The position numbers and the translations under genes are program-made. From assembly GCA_003478355.1 (NCBI GenBank), contig QUFC01000062.1:1-17271 (forward strand): a stretch of 17,271 nt of DNA, read 5' to 3'. This DNA comes from Lachnospiraceae bacterium AM48-27BH. Its GTDB lineage: Bacteria > Bacillota > Clostridia > Lachnospirales > Lachnospiraceae. The stretch's first letter is position 1, and each line of letters begins with the position of its first letter. Shown here piece by piece: positions 1-8,249 of this stretch. The notes under the pieces were generated by a model. The model had not been told where the DNA came from. It worked only from the letters and a program-made list of their open reading frames with translations, and did not search any database.

Positions 1-313
1 GATTCGGGTGTCAAAAGGTGGATTTTAATCTGGTGGCTGGCAAATTGCACAAAGCAGAGACTGTTTTTGTGACTTTGGGAGAAAATTAGAAAATCTTAGT
101 TTGCCTGTTGATGTACAGTGTTTTGCTGCCATGGACGGCAGCAAAAGTCTTAATGTCCCATGGATGGGACGTTTAAGACGTACACGTCACTTTGAGAGAA
201 TTTAACACAGGCAGGCTTAGATTTTCTTATTTTCGGACAACGGAACAAAATAGGCACTGCTTTGTGCAATTTGCCAATCAAAAATTTAAGAGCCACCTTT
301 TGACACCCGAATC
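1..313. repeat. Long imperfect palindrome (MITE-like or structured RNA element)
   Basis: The two ends are a perfect 21-bp inverted repeat (1-21 with 293-313). A second perfect 19-bp pair is nested inside (39-57 with 257-275). A third arm pairs 17 of 19 bases (81-99 with 216-234), and TGCCTGT (102-108) pairs with 207-213. The centre holds two separate hairpins. One is 121-146, with a 10-bp perfect stem. The other is 147-179, with GTCTTAA/TTAAGAC and GTCCCA/TGGGAC stems. No open reading frame of note lies inside. The layout fits a miniature inverted-repeat element or a folded noncoding RNA. The left end coincides with the window edge, so the repeat may extend further. Confidence 0.7.
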
Positions 314-338
314 ATCATAGGAAAATTCGTCCTATGAT
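314..338. other. Short hairpin flanking the palindrome
   Basis: ATCATAGGA (314-322) pairs perfectly with TCCTATGAT (330-338) around a 7-base loop. It abuts the right end of the long palindrome. No T-tract follows on the plus strand (ATAAAAAAC), so it is not an obvious plus-strand terminator. It may belong to the palindromic element or be a separate extragenic repeat. Confidence 0.45.
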
Positions 339-340
339 AT

Positions 341-376
341 AAAAAACGCTCCGCTAAGGATCGCACTGCGGCGGAG
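341..376 (-). terminator. Possible minus-strand terminator of the nicotinate phosphoribosyltransferase gene
   Basis: Read on the minus strand, CTCCGC (376-371) pairs with GCGGAG (354-349), followed by CG and six T residues (346-341). It lies about 80 bases beyond the stop codon of the minus-strand gene. The upstream stem arm lies within the dispersed 50-bp repeat. The stem is short (6 bp), so the call is tentative. Confidence 0.4.
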
Positions 377-407
377 TGGAAGAGTGTCGCTAAAGCGACC
401 CGCCGCA
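358..407. repeat. Dispersed 50-bp extragenic repeat, copy 1
   Basis: This segment matches 2392-2441 at 45 of 50 positions. It is self-complementary: TGCGGCGG (367-374) pairs with CCGCCGCA (400-407). An inner stem, GTCGC/GCGAC, closes a TAAA loop (386-399). It lies just downstream of the minus-strand gene. It looks like a REP-type palindromic unit of the host genome. Confidence 0.65.
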
Positions 408-413
408 GGCGGA

Positions 414-438
414 GAATCCTGCAAGCAGGATTCTTTTT
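414..438 (+). terminator. Hairpin plus T5, plus-strand terminator-like
   Basis: GAATCCTGC (414-422) pairs with GCAGGATTC (425-433), followed by TTTTT. It would terminate plus-strand transcription entering from the left, for example a transcript of the 1-313 element. The same stem sequence (GGAGAATCCTG/CAGGATTC) recurs at 11890-11916 without the T-tract, so it may be part of a repeat family. Confidence 0.45.
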
Positions 439-456
439 GAACAACGATTTATCAAA

Positions 457-1914
457 TTATTCAAAGTGGTATTTATCAAGCAGTTCATTTTTCATCTTCC
501 ACAGCGGCATGGACAGATCCACGTGGGTCCGGTGCGGATATTCCAGACGGAGAGATTCCTCCCAAAGTGTTGCGAGCTCTTCTTTGCAGTATTTCTGGAT
601 GTCCATAACCTTTGGAGAGTGGTAGATACACTTGCCGTCCTTAAATACCGGAACCATCAGTTCACGGATAGTGTAGCTGTCCGGGGCCAGATGAGTCTTT
701 TTCCAGGTTTCAACCGGGTCGAAGAGCAGCAGGGATTTGCTGGAATCGTACTCTTCGTCTACCAGGCAGATCAGGTCTGCGATGATCTTGCCAGTTTCCT
801 TATTATAGATACGGCGGATGGTCTTGTTGCCCGGGTTGGTGATCTTCTCGGCGTTCTCGGAGAGTTTGATCTTCGGGATGAATTTACCGGTTTCTTTATC
901 CAGGATGGCAGCCAGCTTGTAGACACCGCCGAAGGACGGGCAATCCTTGGAGGTGATCAGGTTCGTGCCAACGCCCCAGGAGTTGATGGCTGCACCCTGC
1001 AATTTCAGACTGCTGATCAGGTTCTCGTCCAGATCATTAGAAGCAGAGATCACAGCATCGCTGAAGCCTGCTGCATCTAACATCTTTTTCGCTTTTTTAG
1101 ACAGGTAAGCCAAGTCACCGCTGTCTAAACGGATGCCGTAGAAGGTCAGTGGGATTCCTGCTTCCTTCATCTCCTGGAATACCTTGATGGCGTTTGGTAC
1201 ACCGGATTTTAAAGTATCGTAGGTATCTACCAGAAGAATGCAGGCAGTCGGATATAATCTGGCATAAGCACGGAAGGCGGTCAGCTCATCCGGGAAACTC
1301 ATGATCCAGCTGTGGGCATGGGTTCCTTTTACCGGTACATCAAACATCTGTCCAGCTAAAACGTTGGAGGTTCCGATACAGCCTGCGATCATGGCTGCCC
1401 TTGCTCCGTAGATTCCGGCGTCCGGTCCCTGTGCACGGCGCAGGCCAAATTCCATGATGCCATCCCCCTGGGCAGCATGGATCACGCGGGCGGTCTTGGT
1501 GGCGATCAGGCTCTGATGGTTGATGATGTTTAACAGAGCGGTCTCGACAAGCTGTGCCTCCATGATCGGTGCAATGACCTTCACCAGAGGTTCACGAGGA
1601 AATACTACAGTTCCTTCCGGAATGGCATAGACATCACCGCTGAAGTGGAAATGTCTTAAATAATCCAGGAAATCTTCTTCAAAAAGTCCCGTGGAGCGCA
1701 GATAATCAATATCCTCCTCCTCGAAATGCAGATTTTCCAGGTACTCGATCACCTGTTCCAGTCCGGCGCAGATGGAATAACCGTTATTGCATGGGTTGCT
1801 GCGGTAAAATGCATCGAAAATGACGGTTTCGTTGGCATCTTTTTCCTTAAAGTAGCCCTGCATCATGGTCAATTCGTATAAATCAGTTAATAATGTCAGA
1901 TTTCTTCCTGCCAT
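457..1914 (-). CDS. pncB: Nicotinate phosphoribosyltransferase
   Basis: This cytoplasmic enzyme of the Preiss-Handler NAD salvage route joins nicotinate to PRPP with ATP hydrolysis, giving nicotinate mononucleotide (EC 6.3.4.21). The 485-residue product begins AGRNLTLLTDLYELTMMQGY, the typical N-terminus of the family. It carries KGTHAHSW, with His199 and His201 near the phosphohistidine site, then RLDSGDL (about 262-268) and GVGTNLITS, which bind the phosphoribosyl group. Length is normal for the family. The ATG at 1914 is preferred because AAGGAG ends 9 bases upstream. An in-frame TTG at 1938 would place that ribosome site inside the gene. The gene stands alone, divergent from the ileS leader. 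The symbol follows usual Firmicute practice. Confidence 0.93.
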   Translation of the reverse strand: MAGRNLTLLTDLYELTMMQGYFKEKDANETVIFDAFYRSNPCNNGYSICAGLEQVIEYLENLHFEEEDIDYLRSTGLFEEDFLDYLRHFHFSGDVYAIPEGTVVFPREPLVKVIAPIMEAQLVETALLNIINHQSLIATKTARVIHAAQGDGIMEFGLRRAQGPDAGIYGARAAMIAGCIGTSNVLAGQMFDVPVKGTHAHSWIMSFPDELTAFRAYARLYPTACILLVDTYDTLKSGVPNAIKVFQEMKEAGIPLTFYGIRLDSGDLAYLSKKAKKMLDAAGFSDAVISASNDLDENLISSLKLQGAAINSWGVGTNLITSKDCPSFGGVYKLAAILDKETGKFIPKIKLSENAEKITNPGNKTIRRIYNKETGKIIADLICLVDEEYDSSKSLLLFDPVETWKKTHLAPDSYTIRELMVPVFKDGKCIYHSPKVMDIQKYCKEELATLWEESLRLEYPHRTHVDLSMPLWKMKNELLDKYHFE

Positions 1915-1952
1915 AAGATTCTTCTCCTTATTTTCCAATGGGTAATATGTCT

Positions 1953-1963
1953 GTTATCATAAC
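1953..1963. promoter_or_regulatory. Small inverted repeat upstream of pncB
   Basis: GTTAT-C-ATAAC is an 11-base inverted repeat about 40 bases upstream of the pncB start. It lies in the AT-rich gap where the minus-strand promoter must be. It could be a repressor operator, since NAD genes are often repressed, but I do not recognise a specific regulator site and no clear -35/-10 pair was found beside it. Confidence 0.2.
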
Positions 1964-2019
1964 ATACATTTTATAAAGAAGAAATAGATTGATAAAAAAA
2001 TAACAAACCACAACTTCCC

Positions 2020-2048
2020 TTGACAATGGTATTTATGCTTACTATAAT
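2020..2048 (+). promoter_or_regulatory. Consensus sigma-A promoter of the ileS T-box leader
   Basis: TTGACA (2020-2025) and TATAAT (2043-2048) match consensus exactly with a 17-base spacer. Transcription would start near 2055 and produce the T-box leader. This is the strongest vegetative promoter visible in the window. Confidence 0.9.
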
Positions 2049-2054
2049 AATATA

Positions 2055-2355
2055 GTCATAGAAGAAAAACTGAGATGGAGACAGTAGTCCTGTGAAGAAA
2101 GCCACAGCGAACCGGGGAAGGTGGAAGCCCGGTGCAAGTAGCGCAGATGATGAAGATCACTCCGGAGTTGCAGGCTGAACCGGAATGCCGGGATGCAGAG
2201 AAAAGCGCAAGGCGATGATCTGCTGTGGTACTCAAAAGTAAGCTGGGCCGGGATTCTCCCGTTAGAAGGAACGCATATGTTGGTATGATGTAATAGGTGG
2301 TATAGCGAAGAAGAGCAGACTTTCGTCCTGATTACGGGGATGAAGGTCTTTTTTT
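2055..2355 (+). promoter_or_regulatory. T-box riboswitch (isoleucine) upstream of ileS
   Basis: The leader has Stem I features: an AGTA-containing bulge near 2083-2087, a distal-loop region around 2107-2135 ending GGTGCAAG, and a GAAG-ATC-AC specifier loop. ATC at 2156-2158 is an isoleucine codon, which agrees with the downstream gene. The conserved T-box appears as AGGTGGTATAGCG (2295-2307). Its TGGT (2298-2301) can pair with an uncharged tRNA ending ACCA. A terminator follows. When charged tRNA-Ile is scarce, tRNA pairing should favour the antiterminator and allow ileS transcription. The 5' boundary is set from the promoter. Confidence 0.92.
2318..2355 (+). terminator. T-box attenuator terminator
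   Basis: GACTTTCGTCC (2318-2328) pairs with GGATGAAGGTC (2338-2348) over 11 pairs, two of them G-U, followed by seven T residues (2349-2355). This is the regulated terminator, mutually exclusive with the T-box antiterminator that begins near 2295. Confidence 0.9.
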
Positions 2356-2391
2356 ATAACAGGAAATTCTGATAAAAAAGACCGTTCCGTG

Positions 2392-2441
2392 GGATCGCAC
2401 TGCGGCGGAATGAAAGTATGTCTCTAAAGCGACCCGCCGCA
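2392..2441. repeat. Dispersed 50-bp extragenic repeat, copy 2
   Basis: This copy matches 358-407 at 45 of 50 bases. The outer TGCGGCGG/CCGCCGCA stem is kept, while the inner GTCGC/GCGAC stem is partly lost (GTCTC/GCGAC). It lies in the ileS leader between the T-box terminator and the ileS ribosome site, so it will be part of the ileS mRNA. The rest of the gap (2356-2535) shows nothing else I can name. Confidence 0.65.
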
Positions 2442-2535
2442 AAGGCAGATGGTTGCCGAAGCAGCCGCGCCTCGGCGCAAGAATGTGCCAAGGCACATTT
2501 TATTATATATCCACCGGAAAAATGGAGGTTTTGAA

Positions 2536-5500
2536 ATGTCAAAGTACGATAAGGTGCCTACAGACTTAAAGTTTGTGGAGCGTGAGAAAGAAGTGGAAAA
2601 ATTCTGGAAAGATAATGATATCTTCCAGAAGAGTATCGAAGATCATGAAGGTCATCCAACCTACATGTTTTATGATGGCCCGCCAACTGCCAATGGCAAA
2701 CCGCACATCGGTCATGTACTGACCCGTGTCATCAAGGATATGATCCCGAGATACCGCACCATGAAGGGCTACAAGGTTCCAAGAAAGGCCGGCTGGGATA
2801 CTCATGGACTTCCGGTTGAACTGGAAGTCGAGAAGATGCTGGGCTTAGATGGTAAGGAGCAGATCGAGCAGTATGGTCTGGAGCCATTTATCGAGCATTG
2901 TAAAGAGAGTGTCTGGAAATATAAGAGCATGTGGGAGGATTTTTCCGCAACGGTTGGTTTCTGGGCTGATATGGATAATCCATATGTTACCTATCACAAT
3001 AATTTTATTGAGTCTGAGTGGTGGGCATTAAAGCAGATCTGGGAAAAAGGTCTGTTATATAAGGGCTTTAAGATCGTACCTTACTGCCCAAGATGCGGTA
3101 CCCCGCTTTCCAGCCACGAGGTAGCACAGGGATATAAAGATGTAAAAGAGCGTTCCGCAATCGCTCGCTTTAAGGTAAAAGGTGAGGACGCATATATTTT
3201 AGCATGGACCACAACCCCATGGACACTTCCATCGAATGTGGCTCTGTGTGTGAACCCGAATGAATCCTATGTAAAGGTAAAAGCAGCGGATGGCTACACT
3301 TACTATATGGCAGAGGCTCTTCTGGACACGGTTCTTGGAAAGCTGGCTGACAAGGAGGCCGGAACACCTGCTTATGAGATCCTGGAGAGATACATTGGTA
3401 AGGACTTAGAGTACAAAGAGTACGAGCCATTATTTGACTGTGCAACCGCGATCTGCGAGAGACAGCATAAGAAGGCATTTTACGTGGTATGTGATACCTA
3501 TGTAACTCTGACAGACGGTACCGGCGTGGTTCATATCGCCCCTGCATTTGGTGAGGACGACTCCAAGGTTGGTAAGAAATATGACCTGCCATTTGTACAG
3601 TTAGTCGATGCAAAGGGTGATATGACCAAAGAAACCCCATGGGAAGGCGTATTTGTAAAGAAAGCCGATCCATTGGTATTAAAAGCGCTGGATGAGAAGC
3701 ATCTGTTATTCGAGGCTCCGGTATTTGAGCATAGTTATCCACATTGCTGGAGATGTGATACTCCATTGATCTACTATGCAAGAGAGTCCTGGTTTATCAA
3801 GATGACTGCAGTAAAGGATGATCTGATCCGCAACAACAATACCATCAACTGGATTCCGGAGAGTATTGGTAAAGGCCGTTTCGGTGATTGGCTGGAGAAT
3901 GTTCAGGACTGGGGCATCAGCCGTAACCGTTACTGGGGCACCCCATTAAACGTATGGGAGTGTGAGTGCGGACATCAGCATTCCATCGGAAGCATCGAGG
4001 AACTGAAGTCCATGTCTCCAAATTGTCCGGATGACATCGAGCTTCACCGTCCATACATTGATGCAGTCACCATCACATGTCCGAAGTGTGGCAAGCAGAT
4101 GAAACGTGTGCCGGAGGTGATCGACTGCTGGTTCGATTCCGGTTCTATGCCATTTGCACAGCATCACTATCCATTTGAGAATAAAGAACTTTTTGAGCAG
4201 CAGTTCCCTGCAGATTTCATTTCCGAGGCGGTTGACCAGACCAGAGGCTGGTTCTACTCCTTACTTGCGATTTCTACCCTGCTGTTTAACAAGGCTCCAT
4301 ATAAGAATGTTATCGTATTGGGCCACGTTCAGGATGAGAACGGCCAGAAGATGAGTAAGTCTAAGGGCAATGCGGTTGATCCGTTCGACGCACTGGCTAC
4401 TTATGGTGCAGACGCGATCCGCTGGTATTTCTATATCAACAGTGCTCCGTGGCTGCCGAACCGTTTCCATGGCAAGGCTGTCCAGGAAGGTCAGAGAAAG
4501 TTCATGGGTACTTTATGGAACACTTACGCATTCTTCGTTCTGTACGCCAATATCGATGATTTCGATGCGACCAAGTACACCCTGGACTATGATAAGCTGC
4601 CAGTTATGGATAAATGGCTTCTGTCCAAGTTAAACTCCCTGATCAAAGAGGTAGATGATAACCTGGCAAACTACCGGATTCCAGAGGCTGCAAGAGCCCT
4701 GCAGGATTTTGTAGATGACATGAGCAACTGGTATGTCAGAAGAAGCCGTGAGCGTTTCTGGGCGAAGGGTATGGAGCAGGATAAGATCAACGCTTATATG
4801 ACTCTGTATACCGCTCTGGTTACCGTATGTAAGGTAGCAGCTCCGATGATCCCATTTATGACAGAGTCTATCTATCAGAATCTGGTCCGTAACCTGGACA
4901 AGACCGCTCCGGAGAGCATCCATCTGTGTGATTACCCGGCAGTGAATGAGGCTCACATTGACAAGAAGCTGGAAGCTGATATGGACGAGGTATTAAAGGT
5001 AGTTGTTATGGGACGTGCTGCCAGAAATACCGCTAACATCAAGAACCGTCAGCCAATCGGCCGGATGTTTGTCAAGGCTCCGAACAAGCTGTCTGAGTTC
5101 TATGTAGAGATCATTGAGGACGAGTTAAATGTAAAGAGTGTGGCATTTACAGACGATGTCCGTGATTTCACCAGCTACACCTTTAAACCACAGTTAAAGA
5201 CAGTTGGACCAAAATATGGCAAACAGCTTGGCAATATCCGCAAGGCTCTGAATGAGATCGATGGCAACCGGGCGATGGATACCTTAAAGGCTGAGGGCAG
5301 ACTGACCTTTAACTTTGACGGAAATGAAGTCGTTCTGACAGAGGAAGATCTGTTGATCGATATGGCCCAGAAAGAGGGCTATGTCAGCGAGGCAGATCAG
5401 AATGTGACGGTTGTTCTGGATACCAACCTGACTCCGGAGCTGATCGATGAAGGCTTTGTCCGCGAGCTGGTAAGCAAGATCCAGACCATGCGTAAAGAAG

Positions 5501-5700
5501 CTGGCTTTGAGGTGACTGACCATATCGCTGTTTATGAGAGTGGTAATGAGAAGTTAGCAGAGCTGACTAAGAAATTTGAGGTTCAGATCAAGAAAGATGT
5601 GCTGGCAGATGAGATCATCATCGGTCAGATGGACGGTTATACAAAAGAATGGAACATCAATGGCGAGACCGTCACACTGGGAGTTGTAAAAAAAAATTAA
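2536..5700 (+). CDS. ileS: Isoleucyl-tRNA synthetase
   Basis: This cytoplasmic class I synthetase charges tRNA-Ile with isoleucine (EC 6.1.1.5). The 1054-residue protein has HIGH at 57-60 and KMSKS at 605-609. The CP1 editing domain carries WTTTPWTLPSN (from 224) and GTGVVHIAPAFGEDD (from 328). Cys pairs occur in CPRC (from 184) and CPKC (from 515). A long C-terminal anticodon-binding region follows. The overall form, with YDGPPTANGKPHIGH and KVPRKAGWDTHGLPVE, resembles the type 2 (eukaryote-like) IleRS, though this was not tested by alignment. The ATG at 2536 is chosen because GGAGG lies 7 bases upstream. An in-frame ATG at 2449 lies in the repeat-bearing leader and lacks such a site. The T-box controls it, and glgP follows after 32 bases. 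Confidence 0.97.
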   Translation: MSKYDKVPTDLKFVEREKEVEKFWKDNDIFQKSIEDHEGHPTYMFYDGPPTANGKPHIGHVLTRVIKDMIPRYRTMKGYKVPRKAGWDTHGLPVELEVEKMLGLDGKEQIEQYGLEPFIEHCKESVWKYKSMWEDFSATVGFWADMDNPYVTYHNNFIESEWWALKQIWEKGLLYKGFKIVPYCPRCGTPLSSHEVAQGYKDVKERSAIARFKVKGEDAYILAWTTTPWTLPSNVALCVNPNESYVKVKAADGYTYYMAEALLDTVLGKLADKEAGTPAYEILERYIGKDLEYKEYEPLFDCATAICERQHKKAFYVVCDTYVTLTDGTGVVHIAPAFGEDDSKVGKKYDLPFVQLVDAKGDMTKETPWEGVFVKKADPLVLKALDEKHLLFEAPVFEHSYPHCWRCDTPLIYYARESWFIKMTAVKDDLIRNNNTINWIPESIGKGRFGDWLENVQDWGISRNRYWGTPLNVWECECGHQHSIGSIEELKSMSPNCPDDIELHRPYIDAVTITCPKCGKQMKRVPEVIDCWFDSGSMPFAQHHYPFENKELFEQQFPADFISEAVDQTRGWFYSLLAISTLLFNKAPYKNVIVLGHVQDENGQKMSKSKGNAVDPFDALATYGADAIRWYFYINSAPWLPNRFHGKAVQEGQRKFMGTLWNTYAFFVLYANIDDFDATKYTLDYDKLPVMDKWLLSKLNSLIKEVDDNLANYRIPEAARALQDFVDDMSNWYVRRSRERFWAKGMEQDKINAYMTLYTALVTVCKVAAPMIPFMTESIYQNLVRNLDKTAPESIHLCDYPAVNEAHIDKKLEADMDEVLKVVVMGRAARNTANIKNRQPIGRMFVKAPNKLSEFYVEIIEDELNVKSVAFTDDVRDFTSYTFKPQLKTVGPKYGKQLGNIRKALNEIDGNRAMDTLKAEGRLTFNFDGNEVVLTEEDLLIDMAQKEGYVSEADQNVTVVLDTNLTPELIDEGFVRELVSKIQTMRKEAGFEVTDHIAVYESGNEKLAELTKKFEVQIKKDVLADEIIIGQMDGYTKEWNINGETVTLGVVKKN

Positions 5701-5732
5701 ATAAATCAGTGGAAGAGGAGAAATTATCAACC

Positions 5733-8192
5733 ATGGAAAAGAAGTTTGATAAGGAAGAATTTCGCCGTTCAATTATTTATACATTAAAGAGCCAGTTCCG
5801 TAAAAAGGTTGCGGACGCGACACCACAGGAAGTATATCAGGCGGTTGCGTATGCAGTAAAAGATATCATCGTTGATGACTGGATCGCAACGCATAAAGAG
5901 TATGAGAAAGAAGATTCCAAGACTCTTTATTATCTGTCCATGGAGTTTTTAATGGGTCGTGCGCTGGGTAATAACATCATCAACCTGATGGATTATGAGC
6001 CGATCAAAGAAACTCTGGATGAGATGGGCTTTGATCTAAATGTGCTGGAGGACCAGGAGCCGGATGCCGCTTTAGGCAACGGCGGTCTTGGCCGTCTGGC
6101 GGCCTGCTTCCTGGATTCTTTAGCAACTCTTGGCTATCCGGCGTATGGCTGCGGTATCCGCTATCGTTATGGTATGTTCAAGCAGAAGATCGAGGACGGC
6201 TACCAGGTAGAGGTTCCGGACGAGTGGTTAAAGGATGGCAATCCATTTGAGATCCGCCGTTCTGAGTATGCAACCGAGGTCAAATTCGGCGGTTATGTAA
6301 AACATATCTGGGAAGATGGCAAGGAGAAATATGTCCAGGAAGGCTATGAGTCCGTTATGGCGGTTCCTTACGATCTTCCGATCGTGGGCTATGGCAATCA
6401 TGTAGTCAACACTTTAAGAATCTGGGATGCACAGCCGATCAATATGTTCAACCTGGATTCCTTTGATAAGGGTGATTACCAGAAGGCTGTGGAGCAGGAG
6501 AACCTGGCAAAGAATATCTGTGAGGTGCTCTATCCAAATGACAACCACTATGCAGGAAAGGAACTGCGTTTAAAACAGCAGTATTTCTTTATTTCTGCAA
6601 GTGTACAGAGAGCAGTTGCAAAATACAAACAGAACCATGATGATATCCGCAAGTTCTATGAAAAGAATGTATTCCAGTTAAATGATACCCATCCGACTGT
6701 GGCAGTACCGGAGCTGATGCGTATCCTTCTGGATGAAGAGGGCTTAAGCTGGGATGAGGCATGGGAAGTAACCACCAGGACATGTGCTTATACCAACCAT
6801 ACGATCATGGCTGAAGCATTGGAGAAATGGCCGATCGACTTATTCTCCAGACTGCTTCCTCGTGTATACCAGATCGTAGAGGAGATCAACCGTCGGTTTA
6901 CGGAGCAGATCCGTCAGATGTATCCGGGCGATGAGCATAAGGTATCCAGAATGGCGATCCTGTATGATGGACAGGTCCGCATGGCATATATGGCCATTGT
7001 CGGCAGCTTTTCTGTTAACGGTGTTGCAAAACTGCACACTGAGATCTTAAAGAACCAGGAATTAAAGCATTTCTATCAGATGATGCCGCAGAAGTTTAAT
7101 AACAAGACGAATGGTATCACTCAGAGAAGATTCCTGCTTCATGCAAACCCACTGCTGGCTTCCTGGGTAACTGAGAAGATCGGCACAGATGCGTGGATCA
7201 CAGATCTTCCGCAGATCGCAGGCTTAAAGAAATGGGTGGATGATGAGAAAGCACAGAAGGAATTCCAGGAGATCAAGTACCAGAACAAGGTACGCCTGGC
7301 CAAATACATCAAGGAGCACAACGGCATCGATGTAGATCCAAATTCCATCTTCGATGTACAGGTAAAACGTCTCCATGAGTATAAGCGGCAGCTGATGAAC
7401 ATCCTTCATGTGATGTATCTGTACAATAAATTAAAGGACAATCCAAATCTGGATATGGTTCCGAGAACCTTTATCTTCGGAGCGAAAGCGGCAGCAGGCT
7501 ACCGCCGCGCGAAGCTGACCATCAAGCTGATCAACTCTGTGGCTGATGTGGTCAACAACGATCCGGAGATCCAGGGCAAGTTAAAGGTGGTATTTATCGA
7601 GGATTACCGTGTTTCCAATGCGGAGATCATTTTTGCCGCAGCGGATGTCAGCGAACAGATTTCCACCGCAAGTAAAGAGGCTTCCGGTACCGGTAACATG
7701 AAGTTTATGTTAAACGGCGCATTGACTCTGGGCACGATGGACGGTGCCAATGTGGAGATTGTCGAAGAGGTTGGTGCGGAGAATGCGTTCATCTTTGGTA
7801 TGTCTGCCCAGGAGGTTATCAACTACGAGCAGAACGGCGGTTATTATCCAATGGACATCTTCAACAATGATCCAGAGATCCGCCGGGTACTGATGCAGCT
7901 GGTGAATGGTTATTATTCTCCAAAGAATCCAGAGCTCTTCCGTGAGATCTACGATTCCCTGCTGAATACCAACTCCAGTGACCGGGCAGATACTTACTTC
8001 ATTCTGAAGGATTTCCGTTCCTATGCAGAGGCTCAGGAGAAGGTCGACAAGGCTTACAGAGACCGGGCATGGTGGACTAAGGCAGCGATGTTAAATGTGG
8101 CCTGCTCCGGTAAGTTCACTTCTGACCGTACCATTCAGGAATATGTGGATGATATCTGGCATCTGGATAAGATCACGGTAGAGGTACAGTAA
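5733..8192 (+). CDS. glgP: Glycogen/starch/alpha-glucan phosphorylase
   Basis: It releases glucose-1-phosphate from alpha-1,4-glucans using phosphate and pyridoxal phosphate (EC 2.4.1.1), mobilising stored glycogen in the cytoplasm. The 819-residue product has normal family length. It shows DAALGNGGLGRLAACFLDS near 110-130 and FQLNDTHPT near 310. The PLP site is EASGTGNMKF, with Lys657 as the Schiff-base lysine, followed by LNGALTLGTMDGANVEI. The ATG at 5733 follows GAGGAG with a slightly long gap of 12 bases. An in-frame ATG at 5649 lies within ileS and adds a lysine-rich tail unlike the family. Only 32 bases separate it from ileS, so T-box readthrough may also transcribe it. Confidence 0.97.
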   Translation: MEKKFDKEEFRRSIIYTLKSQFRKKVADATPQEVYQAVAYAVKDIIVDDWIATHKEYEKEDSKTLYYLSMEFLMGRALGNNIINLMDYEPIKETLDEMGFDLNVLEDQEPDAALGNGGLGRLAACFLDSLATLGYPAYGCGIRYRYGMFKQKIEDGYQVEVPDEWLKDGNPFEIRRSEYATEVKFGGYVKHIWEDGKEKYVQEGYESVMAVPYDLPIVGYGNHVVNTLRIWDAQPINMFNLDSFDKGDYQKAVEQENLAKNICEVLYPNDNHYAGKELRLKQQYFFISASVQRAVAKYKQNHDDIRKFYEKNVFQLNDTHPTVAVPELMRILLDEEGLSWDEAWEVTTRTCAYTNHTIMAEALEKWPIDLFSRLLPRVYQIVEEINRRFTEQIRQMYPGDEHKVSRMAILYDGQVRMAYMAIVGSFSVNGVAKLHTEILKNQELKHFYQMMPQKFNNKTNGITQRRFLLHANPLLASWVTEKIGTDAWITDLPQIAGLKKWVDDEKAQKEFQEIKYQNKVRLAKYIKEHNGIDVDPNSIFDVQVKRLHEYKRQLMNILHVMYLYNKLKDNPNLDMVPRTFIFGAKAAAGYRRAKLTIKLINSVADVVNNDPEIQGKLKVVFIEDYRVSNAEIIFAAADVSEQISTASKEASGTGNMKFMLNGALTLGTMDGANVEIVEEVGAENAFIFGMSAQEVINYEQNGGYYPMDIFNNDPEIRRVLMQLVNGYYSPKNPELFREIYDSLLNTNSSDRADTYFILKDFRSYAEAQEKVDKAYRDRAWWTKAAMLNVACSGKFTSDRTIQEYVDDIWHLDKITVEVQ

Positions 8193-8221
8193 ATTTGAAT
8201 TAGGACGAAGTTTCCTATGAC

Positions 8222-8249
8222 ATAAGAAGATCCCTTCCTTTCATACACT
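8222..8249 (+). promoter_or_regulatory. Candidate sigma-E promoter of spoIID
   Basis: CATACACT (8242-8249) is an exact match to the sigma-E -10 consensus CATACAHT. A weak -35 candidate (ACATAAG, 8220-8226) lies about 15 bases upstream. spoIID is a known sigma-E target in spore formers. The transcript would begin near 8255-8258, inside the 3' arm of the glgP terminator. Confidence 0.6.

Noticed and set aside
358..407. CRISPR repeat
   Set aside because: Only two copies, 2 kb apart, with no spacers or cas genes.
466..1080. A 204-codon plus-strand frame opposite pncB
   Set aside because: It is fully antisense to a well-conserved gene and has no family resemblance or ribosome site.
2070..2280. 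Cobalamin-type or other metabolite riboswitch upstream of ileS
   Set aside because: The GCGAACCGGGG/GGTGCAAG pattern, AUC specifier, T-box sequence and terminator fit a T-box, and the downstream gene agrees.
2449..2535. An N-terminal extension of IleRS from the ATG at 2449
   Set aside because: It covers GC-rich leader sequence, lacks a ribosome site, and adds 29 residues unlike the family. GGAGG before 2536 decides the start.
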